A stretch of DNA of 64,000 nt from Isoetes taiwanensis (taxonomy: Eukaryota; Streptophyta; Lycopodiopsida; Isoetales; Isoetaceae), in contig JAJEKV010000042.1 in NCBI GenBank assembly GCA_021234155.1, positions 1,487,257 to 1,551,256 on the forward strand, read 5' to 3'. The translations under genes and the position numbers were made by a program. Below are positions 45,280 through 55,966 of this stretch, piece after piece; positions within the stretch are counted from its first letter, which is position 1; each line of letters begins with the position of its first letter. The notes beneath the pieces are model-generated. The model was not told where the DNA came from, did no database searches, and saw only the letters and a program-made list of their open reading frames with translations.

Positions 45280-48200
45280 ATGGTGAGTGTCACATATGTG
45301 CAAACATTGAGTCGGATGAGATAGAGAATCAGTCAAGCTGTCATCGTGGTGATGGGATCATAGATAGTAATCCTTATGTAGTCCTCATAGATACGAGGTA
45401 GCTCTCATAATTTTGCATCTCCTAGATTGGCTGCTCTAATGAAGAATAAGGTATTGAAGTCTAAACCAAGGCCGGTAGCTATGGCCATGGCGCCATTCGA
45501 CACACTAAGGGGAGGAGGATCACCTTTGACATAGACCTTAGTGGGGCTAAGTGCCCGATGGGGGCAGAAGTCATGGATATTGGAAGGTATGATCTTATTG
45601 TGGGAATGGAATTCTTGAAGCCGACTAAAGCGATAATTGATTGTGGCCAGGAATGAAGTCACCATGGCGGCACGGGGCCGGCAACAAGTTGATAGTAAAA
45701 GGTAAGAAGCTAGAATCCCTATGCGGTGTATTTCTTTGAAGCGACTAAGGAAGAGTATAGAAAGGAATAAGGTGGATTACATCTTGAGGATGGAATCGGT
45801 TGAGCGAGCAAGCGGGATGGAAGTGACACAAAGGAAATCAGCTGCGAGGCGGATAGCAAAGGCTTATTTCAGAATTGAGGGATGTATTTCGGATGAAATC
45901 CGGCATTTGCCCTATACGAGGGGTGTGGAATGTGAGATCACATTGGCTCAGGATCACGAAGCCTACGGTAAAGCGCCATATAGAATGAGCATTCGAATTG
46001 GTGAGCTCAAGAAACAAGCTGCGAGGAATTGCTTTCGAGCTTGGATTTATAAGAGCAAGTGTGTCTCCTTTTGGACACCTATACTCTTTGTCAAGAAGAA
46101 AGATGGAAGCTTAAGAATGTGCATAGACTATCTTGACTTAATAAGCGGGCGATAAAGAATAAGTATGCATTACCAAAGGCGGATGACCTAATGGATCAGC
46201 TACAAGGAGCAAAGGTATTCTCTAAGATTGATTTAAGATCAGGATACCATCAGATAAGAATAAAGGAAGAGGACATCCATAAAGGCTGCTTTTCGGAAGC
46301 AGCGGTATGGTCATTTTGAGTTTCTGATAATGCCCTTTGGATTGTCAAGCGCTCCCATAGCGTTTATCGCCTCATGAGCGATATCTTGAGACTTCTTGGA
46401 TGAGTTTGTTATTGTCTTCTTGACGACATCTAATCTCTGACAAGTCCCTTGAAGAGCATTGTCGGCATCTCGGGGAAAGTGTTGGAGAAGTTGAGGCGTC
46501 ATCGGTTGTATGGGAAGCTCTCTAAGTGCCACTTTACCTTGGTAGGGTGGAGTACTTGGGGCATGTAGTAACATCAGGGGAATCTCCACGAGATCCATCT
46601 AAGATTGAGGCAATAGTTGATTGGCCAGCTCAAGGAATGTGGCGAAGTAAAGCTTTCGGGTTGGCGGGGATACTCTGAGAAAGTTAAGTGAAGGACTTTG
46701 CTAAGTGGGCGTCCCCTGGCCGGACCTCACTAAGGCCAAGAAGATTAAGGATTGGGCTAGCCATTGGTTAGAAAGTCAAACTTCTTTTGAGAAGCTTAAA
46801 GAGGCCTTAACAACAGCACGGTGCTTGTTCTCCGGACCAGTAAGGATAAGTTGATAGCAGCGGATGCAAGCAAGATAGCAGGAGGCGGTCTTGATGCAAG
46901 AAGGAAGGGTAGTAAGCCCTACGACTCAAAGAAGATGAGCGGCAGAACAGCGCTACCCAACCCATGATCGGGAGCTCCTAGCCATTGTCGGGGCATTGAG
47001 GATATGGAGGCATTATTTCTTTGGGAAGGAAGTTTGAGTTAGATCACGATCACGAGCCTTGATTACCTTTTCACCCGACCACTCCTCAACTTAAGGCAAA
47101 GAAGGTGGATGGAATTCCTTGAGAATACGCGATTTTGATATTATATATAAGCTGGTAAGCTTAATGTTGTATGAGATGCCCTCTCTAGGAGGCCATTTCA
47201 GACAAGGGCGCATTGTAATGCGATTTCCACTCTTTCAGTGAGTTTGGCAAGAAGATTGAGGAGTCCTTGCCAGCCGATGTGGACTTCAAGGAGGTGTGGG
47301 AAAGCCTCTCCAAGGAAGCGAGCAGGACAAGGGCGGGAAACCTTCAAGCATTTTAAAAAAGGAAGGCAACTGTTGTACCACAAGCATAAGTTGTGTGTGC
47401 AGAATCTTGGGGGTAAGGAAGTTAATTCTTCATGACACACATAACAGCCCAATAGCGGGGCATCTTTGGCTTCATGAAGACCTATTTCAAGATTGAAGTA
47501 GTTACCGGCGAGGGAATGAAAAGCGGAGATAGCTGCATATATTCGGGATTACCCGGTTATGTCGGTGAGACCAAAGCGAACAGCTACTTGGATTAGGGTG
47601 CCTTAGAGCCATTGGGGTGCCAAATGCAAAGTGGGAGGTCATAAGCATGGATTTCATCACGGGACTCCTAGAACTCTTGAGGCAAGGATGCATTGATGGT
47701 TGTCGTAGATAAGTTATCTAAGATGGCACATTTAGGTGCCTTGCAAGGCAACAGAACACCGCATTAGACTTTGCCAAGTTATTTGTAAGGGAGATTTTTA
47801 GACTCCATGGCATGCCTCGGGGAGATAATATGGGATAGAGATTCTAAGTTCATGAGTGCCTTTTGGCGGGATCTCTTTAGCACCATCAGACGAAGCTCTC
47901 CATGAGCACGGCGTATCATCCTCAAGCAGATGGCGGACGGAAAGGACCAATCGGATCATTGAAGACATGCTTGAAGCTATGTGTGGAACAAGCGGTCAAG
48001 TGGGATGAGTACATTCACTTGGTGGAATTAAGCCTAGCGATTGCCAGCGGGAGTCATCTCGGATGTAAGCCTTTCATGGTGAACTACGGCTACCGGTGCT
48101 TAACCGGGATACGGCACAATCACGTGTCCAAGGTAGAAGTGTCCCCAGCAGATGTTAGGGGATATGCGGCAACTAGTAGGAAGTAAGGGGTTATTTATTG

Positions 48201-48720
48201 GCGGCAAAAGTCGTGAGAAGAGTGTAGCCGACAAGCATAGGACCGTAAGGGAGTTTAAGGTGGGAGATCTGGTTTGGTTGAAGATCAAGGTGAAGCAAGC
48301 CAAGGCTGCGGTTGGGGGCTGCAAAGCTTGCCCCGGGTGGTGGGCTGGGCCGTTCAAGATTTTTAGAGAGTGGGCTCTCAAGCCTATAAGTTGGATCTCC
48401 GGCCCATCTTAAGGTCCCACAAGGTCTTCCACGTAAGTTTATTAAAAGGCACAATCCTAACCACGAGGAGGTTTTGGATACTCCAACCTTGTTGGAAATG
48501 GCGGAGGAGCAAGTAGAAATAGTGCACGAGTTACTTCTTGATAAGTCATTCAAGAAGACTAGGAGGTCTCAGTTCCTCCAATACACGGTTAAGTGGAAGC
48601 ACTTACAGGTGGAAGATCGGCGTGGGTATTGAAGCGGGATTTGGAGAAGCAATACCGAGTTTATGAAGGAGTTTGATGGGTGAGTCGTCTCAGGCTTGAG
48701 TGACCCGACTTACCCGGTGG
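45280..48720 (+). pseudogene. pol: Element 2 pol: protease, RT, RNase H, integrase, chromodomain
   Basis: The protease motif VLIDTRSSHNFAS is spread over two frames (about 45380-45425). RT runs about 45890-46660 ([22 protein letters not shown], then [13 protein letters not shown] across frames). RNase H is about 46850-47200, the integrase zinc finger about 47430-47580, the core about 47640-47990 (ISMDFIT; IWDRDSKFMSAFW across frames, so both Asp residues seem present, unlike element 1), and the chromodomain about 48560-48690 (FLQYTVKWKHL). Single-base indels break the frame every 50-150 bp, unlike the clean element 1 copy. Confidence 0.83.
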
Positions 48721-48721
48721 T

Positions 48722-49572
48722 TAGCTAGTATGTTGTAGTTAGCTTTGAGCACTGGCGCATGCATTCTAGTTAGGAGGGTGCATGTGCGGAACCTTGGATC
48801 GTGTGGGCGATGATGGGATCGCCTTTAGGGCATTCTCTAGGCCACGCGCACCAATAGTGCGTATGACCATTAGGGTCATGTGAGTGAGAATGAGGCATAG
48901 TGGGCGATGATGGGACATCGATCGGATGATCTCTATGCCCGCGATGCGGGATCACGCACACCTGGCCGTAGGAGGGTCATGGTGAAGCTTAAGTGATCAT
49001 CTTGGCGATGATGGGATCGTGAGGCGTTCCCTAGCTTTGAAACCCTCGGGGCATGATGCCTTTGGGGTGTACTTTCGATCGGGGGATGCGTGTACAAGGT
49101 AGCACTTCGATCATGGGCAATGATGGGAACATCTTAAATGATCCTAAGCTCAAATCCGAAAGGGCCATGATCTTGGGCAAGGTAGTAGGACAACCTTGAG
49201 CGATGGTTCGGCTCTCAAGGAGGTAAGAGGGGTGGTCCCCTAAAACCACAAATTATTAACTAAACTAGCGTAATGTGCTCCTTTTGCGGGGCAAGTAGAA
49301 GGAGGACTTCAGCGAGGCGTTACGAGAAGATAGGGGGAGCCATAATTAGATTATGAACCCTAATAACTCTTATAATAGTAGTTTGAATTATTATAAGAAA
49401 TAGCGGTGTTAAGGCTATATAATTTTGTATAAGTACAAATATAGCCTAAAATTTTGACTTGAACTAATAAAACTTGATTGCTAAGCTAAATTAAAGGTTA
49501 TGACATGTGTTTTGTTGCAGGTATAAGGTAGGTTCGTCACCTTAGCGCAATCTTTGAGGACGACATTGTCCT
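48722..49572 (+). other. 3' untranslated region of element 2
   Basis: Homologous to 2816-3648 of element 1, with the same series of GATGATGGGA units. No coding capacity. Confidence 0.7.
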
Positions 49573-49583
49573 AAGGGGGAGAA
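49573..49583 (+). promoter_or_regulatory. Polypurine tract of element 2
   Basis: AAGGGGGAGAA directly before TGTGAC of the 3' LTR. Confidence 0.9.
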
Positions 49584-51239
49584 TGTGACAGTCGAGGGGG
49601 AATATATCGCTATAAATCGTATATTCTGGGCCGTCACTATACAAGTCTATCATTCATAGCCTTGTATACCATAGGGGTGGCACTAGGGGCATGGCCAAGT
49701 TATTCTCATAACTTAGCCAACCATAGGTTAAGCCATTATCCATGTGGCCTTAACCTATTGGGGACACCGCCACCACGAGGACTCACCCGATTGGTGCCCG
49801 TGGCATCCTAGGTGGACCCTAACTTATATAGGCATAAACCTAACCCTAGACCTCTTTCCGGCCCTAGCACCCGGAGACTCACCTACTTGTTGAAACCCCG
49901 TTTTGAACATGGGTCGATTAATGGCATAGGCTGGTGCAGCTGGCTGGCTGCGGGGTGGACCCGATTCTTGGAGGAGGATCGGCTGACTTGTGAGTCGGGC
50001 GACTATGGGAGGCGCCGTAGGGATGCGGAGGGAGAGCATCGGGGGGCAGGTATGTAGGGATAGTAGTTGTGATAGCTTATACGGAATTAGCATTCGGATA
50101 TGCTAGTATCTTGTATCTAGAGTAGAGCCATCCTAGAGCCCATATTCAACATCTTGAACCCTAATCAAGGAACCCTAACTATTAGTTAGATTTGTATGAT
50201 TAGGTTAAGATGTTCTTCTTATGATTATTCTCATGATGTGATGATTATATGTTGATGGTTGATCATGTTTGCTCCTCTTGTATTGGGAAGGGGGTAGAGA
50301 CCTAGGGCCATATGTAGTATGTTCCTAGAGTAGATCCCTTAGTTCCTATTAGTTGCGGCTTTGTGCATAGGAGCCCACCCAGGGCTATGGAGGCTATGAT
50401 ATGACTCAGCACCGGATAGCTTGGGGCTAGAGGCAAAGTGGAGGGAGGATCCCTGCCGAGTGGGGGCCGAGGGGGATCCCATAGTGGGCTAGGCCTATGG
50501 TGGTCACTTAGTGTGTGGGCGAGCATGGGTCCGACACCTCTGGGCAATGGTGTTGCCACGCCTCTCGAGAAGCTGCAAGGGAAGGCTTGGCTCTCGTTTT
50601 TTGGGGGTTCGGTCAGTGCGGATCGTGCGTCGCCCGCGATTCTCTAGCCGCCCGCGGCACCTCTAGACCACAGGAAGGGAGATGCAACCCTTCTGCCTCA
50701 TCCCGGACGGGGAGATGCAACTGGGCGATCCGCGATGGGTGATGCCCGCGGGATTGCGTATCAGGAAGGCTAGAGTCCTATCGAGCCTGATCTAGCCCAT
50801 GCAACCAATGTATGCGGGGGGAGGCGGATGGAGTGGTCAACCCTAGCCATTGTTCTATGCCGGCCTCGCCATTGCCATGACTCGGTGCGCTCTATCTTGA
50901 GGCCTAGCTAGTCGGTCATCCTCCTTATGAGTGCGAACGGGGTAGGAGCTCTCATGTTTTATGGTTTATGATTATCATCTTTGCATTGGTATATGTGTGA
51001 TGCACTACCCTCAGAGGTAGTATTTGTATATGTTTGATGCTGGATTCGGCGTGTTATAAGCTTCATTTGTTATAGGAGCCCATAGGGGAAGGCGCAAGAC
51101 ACCTTCGTGTTCCCTCCCGCACTAGGAGTCATCTCGAGAGTGCGGGGGTAGGCGAAAGAACCCATCGCGGTTGATGGCGGATGGGGGATTTCCTGCGTAT
51201 TATCTGACGAGGGCCCGTATGTTTGGAGGGGGGGCGTCA
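49584..51239 (+). repeat. 3' LTR of element 2
   Basis: Nearly identical to 38214-39860 except at scattered sites, most of them CAG, CTG or CCAGG in the 5' copy. The expected end GCGTCACA reads GCGTCA and runs straight into element 3 ORF1. Confidence 0.93.
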
Positions 51240-51245
51240 GCCGAA

Positions 51246-52339
51246 TCTTCATCGATGAGGAGGGGCTTCGGACCCGGGCGACCAGGCGGAGGTCATAAGC
51301 GAAAAAGGCGCGCCGGACATTATCGCGCAAATCCTCAAAAAATCGCCCGAGGAAGAAAGGAGAGCAAGGAGCGGGGAGCGAGGGGGCGGCCGGCGGTCGA
51401 AGAACAACTTGAAGCTTGGGCCCGTCTGCGGAAGCGGAGGAGAGGAAGAAGCGGGGGCACCGAAAGCTTACTCTTCTTGAAGAAGAAGACCTCGCGGCAT
51501 TCATCGGCAAGTATGAAGCTAAGGGCGCCCGTAGAGAAGGAGGACAAAGAGGCGGCAAGATGAACCAACCTCGGCCGGCGTGGCGAAGAAGAAGAAGCTC
51601 AAAAGGCATTAAAGGCGGGCACCGAAGGGTTATGAAGGTTGGTAGCGGGGAATGGGTCCGATCATCAAAGAGCGTCGGGCGACCAGACCCGCCGGCCAGG
51701 CGATTGACGAGGACTTCGTCCCTAAACGAGGGGCAAGCTCTTGAAATCGGTCCCGCGGAGAAGGAGGTGCGGGGTGGTGGTTTGATGGCGGCGGCACGGA
51801 GAAGCGAAGCCCCACCTTTCCCGGCGTGGGATAGGGTTAAAAGCCCCGCGGCCACAGCGGGAGGCATCGTGATAGACCCCGTCAAGGTCTATCGAGAAAG
51901 AGGATCAAAGAACATAGCGCCTACATGGCGAAGTGGGAGGCATACAAGCGCCTATTATCGGGGAGCACGGGGTGAGAGCGATTGGCCCGGACCCGACAAG
52001 AAGCGGACCACGAAGCGCGCCACCAAAGCCCAAACCTCCGGCACGGGGAAAGCGGACCAGCGGGGAAGAAGTTGGAGAACGAGCTCTCGAAATCACGGCA
52101 CTTCGAGGATTCACGGACTCTTGATCCCAGGGCACCGTTTCAGCAGTCAGAAGTCATGCGAGAGTACAACACGGACATGCGGGTGACCCGATGAGATGTT
52201 CTTTGTGCCTCAGGAGGCGGGGGCGAAAATAGTGCAGCATTTTGAAGATTCAGCGGCCTGCCGCGATTACCTTGAAGAGGTCACGCTCATGAGGCAGGAT
52301 ATGCATCTTGCTAGGCACATCAAAGGAGAGCGCCCTTGA
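51246..52339 (+). CDS. Element 3 ORF1, remainder: basic linker and H3-like histone fold
   Basis: Continues the frame begun at 38100. About 250 codons of Arg/Lys/Gly/Glu-rich linker, broken by several indels, lead to a diverged H3 fold: SRHFEDSRTLDPRAPFQQSE (alpha-N and alpha-1 with the PFQ motif), VMREYNTDMRV, then after a one-base shift near 52193 VQHFEDSAACRDYLEE and VTLMRQDMHLARHIKGERP with stop TGA at 52337. H3 ends ...MPKDIQLARRIRGERA. The ending is closer to H3 than in element 2 (GERP against KEYP), the alpha-1 less so. Together with the 38 codons at 38100 the protein would be roughly 400 residues. Confidence 0.75.
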
Positions 52340-52484
52340 ACTCTTTTGTAAATAATGAAATTTTTTGTTAATATAAAGAACTTTTGTGTAAATAAGGTGT
52401 CCAATCTTGTCTAATCAGGTTAAGATATTGAATTCTAGCTTTTGTTTTGGTCAAATTGGAGTTTTTGAGCAAAATTGAGACGAT

Positions 52485-52726
52485 GTCTCACACGTCGCGC
52501 CAGGACAGAAAATGACGAAAATGAGAATCTCATTTTAGGGCTTGGCATAGCGTGTGAGACCATACTAAGGGTCAATTACGCGCCTGTCGGCGAGTTGAGT
52601 AGAATTACTCCCTCGGACTATCAAATTGATTAAGTTTAGCCCATTTAGAGCCCATGTCTCTCACCGCGTCACGCCCGAGGCGGAAAATGAACTTTTCATT
52701 ATCGGTCTGGGCGCAACGTGTGAGAC
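52485..52726 (+). repeat. Palindromes, family A (two copies before ORF2)
   Basis: 52485-52560 and 52656-52726. The first has the same left arm GTCTCACACGTCGCGCC as the leader copies. Right arms end CGTGTGAGAC. Spacing is 171 bp. Sequence errors probably blur the second left arm. Confidence 0.85.
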
Positions 52727-52904
52727 CTCGCACCATTTTCTTCACCAAATGATCTCCAGTTTGCTGCAATAGGTCCATTAGTTGTTCTTAGCATGCTTAA
52801 GACCTAAAAGTAGTCTTCAAACTCTCAATTGCACCTTTTAATAGATCAGAACCGCCCAATTCGGTAAATTCTAGGTCATCCAAAATTAGGGTTTTCCCCT
52901 TTTC

Positions 52905-52913
52905 TATAAATAG
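52905..52913 (+). promoter_or_regulatory. TATA-like box before element 3 ORF2
   Basis: TATAAATAG, 122 bp upstream of the ORF2 ATG at 53027, following the two palindromes as in the leader. Confidence 0.55.
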
Positions 52914-53026
52914 GTCCTCCATTTCTCATTTAGCACCACCGCAAGTTTGCTCTCACTTTGCTTAGGCAATCTTCCAGCTCCACGAAACTACGCATCCGTT
53001 TGATACTCTCTTCTTCAGCTAGATCA

Positions 53027-54508
53027 ATGGCCCTTAGCGACTTGAGGCGATGAGTGCAGCGCCGGATGCCCATCTTGGCGGCGGATGTCAACGACATCTT
53101 CCGAGTCTTTGGGAAGGAAATAGATGTGCAAGCCACTCTGAATGCAACCCCAGTATATAGACAAGTCTTAGCAGAGTTTCAAGCTAGGGTAGGACCCTCC
53201 CTCATCCAGCTCCCCCCTTGCATAGGCTATTTTGTTCCCCGCCCATCCCTTCAAGCAGCCTTGGGTGATGTCCCCAACATCGCCAAGTACTTAACTAACA
53301 AGGCGCAGAGGCTGCCAGCCTACATGGTCCTGACAGCTAACAGGACCAAATATTTCTCCTACACTGCTGCTACCGTGCCGAGAACCCAATGGGGGCAACC
53401 TCTATCCCTCTGATGGAGGTGGACCCCATAGCGATCAAAGCAGAAGAAGCGGATGCTTTTGCGATACCGGCAAGAGCAAGAAGGAAGAGAAGAGGAAGAA
53501 GAGAGTCGGACGGCGAAGAGTACAGAGTTAGACTTCGGAGGAGGAGCGGCGACAAAGCGAGCGAGGCTGATCAACCCGGCGAGCCAGTGAGACCATCGAG
53601 TTGCTCCACCACTTGGGCTGGGCATCACAAGCCTAGCCCCTATCATCATCGGCGGAGAGGAGTATCTACTCCTCGGTGACATCGAGAACCTCGAGAATGC
53701 GGGGAGAGGGAGCTCGATTGGATGAAGCTGCTCCCACCAAGCTGCCCGGGACCGACATGGGCGACTTCATCGTGGGAGTCTCGAACTTCCAGCTTCAAGT
53801 CGGGGAAGCCGACACCTGGGAGGCGACTTCCGACATCGGGCCCTACGGCAACATCGGGCAAATGATGGAAGCGAGAGGCTATAGCGGAGGAGGAGTTCCC
53901 GCGCCATTCGAGGCGGATGGGGATCGGAGGCAAGACCCGAGCATCTTAATGCCGGGCCTTCAACACCACCACCCGGCAAGAGGGCGGAATCGACCTCGGG
54001 CGGTCGACTCCCAATCGAAGATTACCGGGGAGCTCACCGAGATAGAGGTCGGCGAATATGCTGGCGGGATAGAGCGGGGAGGCCAAACAAGTGGGGAATC
54101 ATCCTGACGCTGGCTTGCAATTTGAGGTACTACACTTCTTTGCTAGACGGGAGAATAGCGGTGGTACACCGCAAATTCAGCCCCAAGGGTGAGGAAGGAG
54201 TGTTCATGCTGATTGCACTCTCAGGCTTCGGCAGGCATGCTCGAGTAGCGGCGAACGTCGACTATGCTGTCCTAGTCAAGAGAGCAATAGCACTCGACCT
54301 CTTTGACTTCGCCATACCCCATCGACGGCAGGCGAGATTGGCAGTGGCCGCGGCCTGCACATCCGACCGCAGGGTGGAAGAGTTGGCGAGAGCTTTGCAG
54401 GGCGGCTCATCAGCAAACATCCTCAGGAACTTGGGACAGTCGGTAGGAACGGCCCAAGTTAAGAAGTTCCTTGAGGACAACCCGTCTTACCGGCGATTTC
54501 AAGACTAG
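53027..54508 (+). CDS. Element 3 ORF2: accessory protein, possible histone-like segments
   Basis: ATG 53027 (MALSDLRR) then a one-base break. The open part 53054-53413 contains ILAADVNDIFRVFGKEIDVQ; the exact pentamer VNDIF also starts alpha-2 of histone H2B (FVNDIFERIAGEA). The middle has GDFIVGVSNFQLQVGEADTW. The C-terminal domain (54126-54506) reads DGRIAVVHRKFSPKGEEGVF, LIALSGFGRHARV, RRQARLAV and VEELARALQGGSSANILRN; the last two recall H2A RHIQLAV and DEELSKLLGGVTIAN in the same order. These similarities are short and were found by eye, so function is not assigned. The stop is TAG at 54506-54508. The C-terminal domain is shared with element 2 ORF2. Confidence 0.55.
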
Positions 54509-54660
54509 TTAGACTCTTGATCCCGGAGACTTTTGTACTATATAATATATGAATATAATTTCTTTTGCACTTTAAATGTTTTGTTGATGTGTTTTGTTTT
54601 GCCCCACAACTATACCAACAAACATAAACAATGCAAGAGAACAAGTAAAACCAACCATGT
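54509..54660 (+). other. ORF2-gag spacer of element 3
   Basis: AT-rich, with TATATAATATATG at about 54539-54551, which may be a terminator-like or promoter-like signal. No palindrome of the A, B or C type seen. Confidence 0.35.
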
Positions 54661-55960
54661 AGCCATGAATTACTTGTGTATGCAGCTAGAGGCCTAGGCT
54701 CAGGGGAACAACAGCGCCAAGACCTTAGGGAAGAGCAGAGTCCGCCCAAGCTACCTCCGGCAAGGAACCTGTTTGAGGAGTTTAGACCCATAACCCCAGA
54801 AGAGGAAATATCCCAGATGAGGACGGACCTTGAGCAGATAAAGGCTTTGCTAGCCTTCAAGCGAGGGAAGCCCGGGTTCGGTGGGCAGCAGCTCAACTGC
54901 CCAAGCATCGGCTTCGGAAAAGGAAGGAACAAGAAGAGGGCAAGAGAAGGAGGTCCCCGGCTCGGACTCCTCAGAAGCTCAAACTCGGACTCGGACTCAG
55001 ACTCAGGGGAAGAAGAAGAAGAAGCAGGCCGGGACCGAGCGGATGGAAGGCAAAGGAACCTTTGCGGATGGAGAGAAACACGGATGGGCGACAAAGGGAC
55101 ACAAGAGTCTCGACTACCCGAGGAAGAAGGTAGACTCTGCTTTGGGGAAATGTTTGGAAAGCGGGGAAGCTCGAGCAATTCTGAGGCGAGAAGCAGTCGA
55201 GGAATGGAGGCGAGGAAGCTTGGCTTGATGAGATAGTGAATATGGCAGCGCTTATGATAATGAAGATAAGGATAAAGGCCGGTGGCAACAGCCAACCTGA
55301 AAGGAGCTTGCGCATTTGGTGGAAGGGGGTATGCAAAAGGCCCATGGCTTGGCGGGGATGCTTGCGGAGGTTCAAGTTTGCTAAAGCCTTCAAAGCGCCA
55401 CTCGTCCCAAGAGCACAAGTCCGGCATGATCACGGCAGTTCTATAGGTTGCGGCAAAGGAAACAAATCAGTCGAGAAATATGAGAGGAATTCATGAGGCT
55501 AAGGCTGTATGTACCAAAAGTTGGGTGAAAAGCATGCGGTGGAAAGCTATATTGAGGGCTGAATGGGGGAGATCCGCAAGCTTGTGAGGGCAATAAACCT
55601 AAAGACGATGCTCGGAAGCGAGTCCAAGGCTATAAGCTTGCAAGGGGACGGGACCCCGAGAATAGCGGGCAGAGGCGGCGCGGTACTTCGGGATAAAGGC
55701 AAGGCAAGCGAGGGAGTTATAGCTCTAGGGCAGCGGTCCGAGGCCCGGCTAGAGCCCCATATAGTAACAAACGGGGAGCGCCACGAAGAAGCGGTGTCCT
55801 TCAAAGACAAGCGGGGAGGGTCAAACTACTCCAAAGCGGTGCAATCCTTTTCTGAGGCTATGCCCAAGGAGAAGCGGGAGTGTATAAGCGGCTTTGCTTG
55901 AGGTGCTTCCAGCCGGGCCATAGAACGTGGAACTGCCCCTACGTCATGAGTGCGGGCTAA
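54661..55960 (+). pseudogene. gag: Element 3 gag with zinc knuckle
   Basis: The open part 54676-55236 has an acidic coiled-coil-like stretch (EEISQMRTDLEQIKALLAFK), then a Ser/Asp/Glu-rich region. Retrotrans_gag homology appears across frames near 55490-55630 (ESYIEG; EIRKLVRAINLKTMLGSESK). A zinc knuckle CLRCFQPGHRTWNC is read at about 55888-55930. An ATG at 54665 is out of frame with the long open part, so the start is uncertain. Confidence 0.7.
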
Positions 55961-55966
55961 GCGGAG

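Larger units (their letters stand above)
38214..51239 (+). mobile_element. Element 2: complete chromovirus with accessory ORFs, nested in element 3 ORF1
   Basis: 5' LTR 38214-39860, Met-tRNA primer site, leader, ORF1 (histone-H3-like, 40439-41511), spacer with palindromes, ORF2 (42191-43702), gag (about 44150-45250), pol (about 45280-48720), 3' UTR, polypurine tract and 3' LTR 49584-51239. Total about 13.0 kb. The LTRs are nearly identical outside CAG/CTG contexts, so it is very young and probably autonomous despite the broken frames in this sequence. Confidence 0.92.

Noticed and set aside
51070-51885. 271-codon minus-strand frame
   Set aside because: Opposite the ORF1 linker of element 3; composition only.
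54459-55433. 324-codon minus-strand frame
   Set aside because: Opposite the GC-rich gag of element 3; Ser/Pro/Leu composition and no family match.
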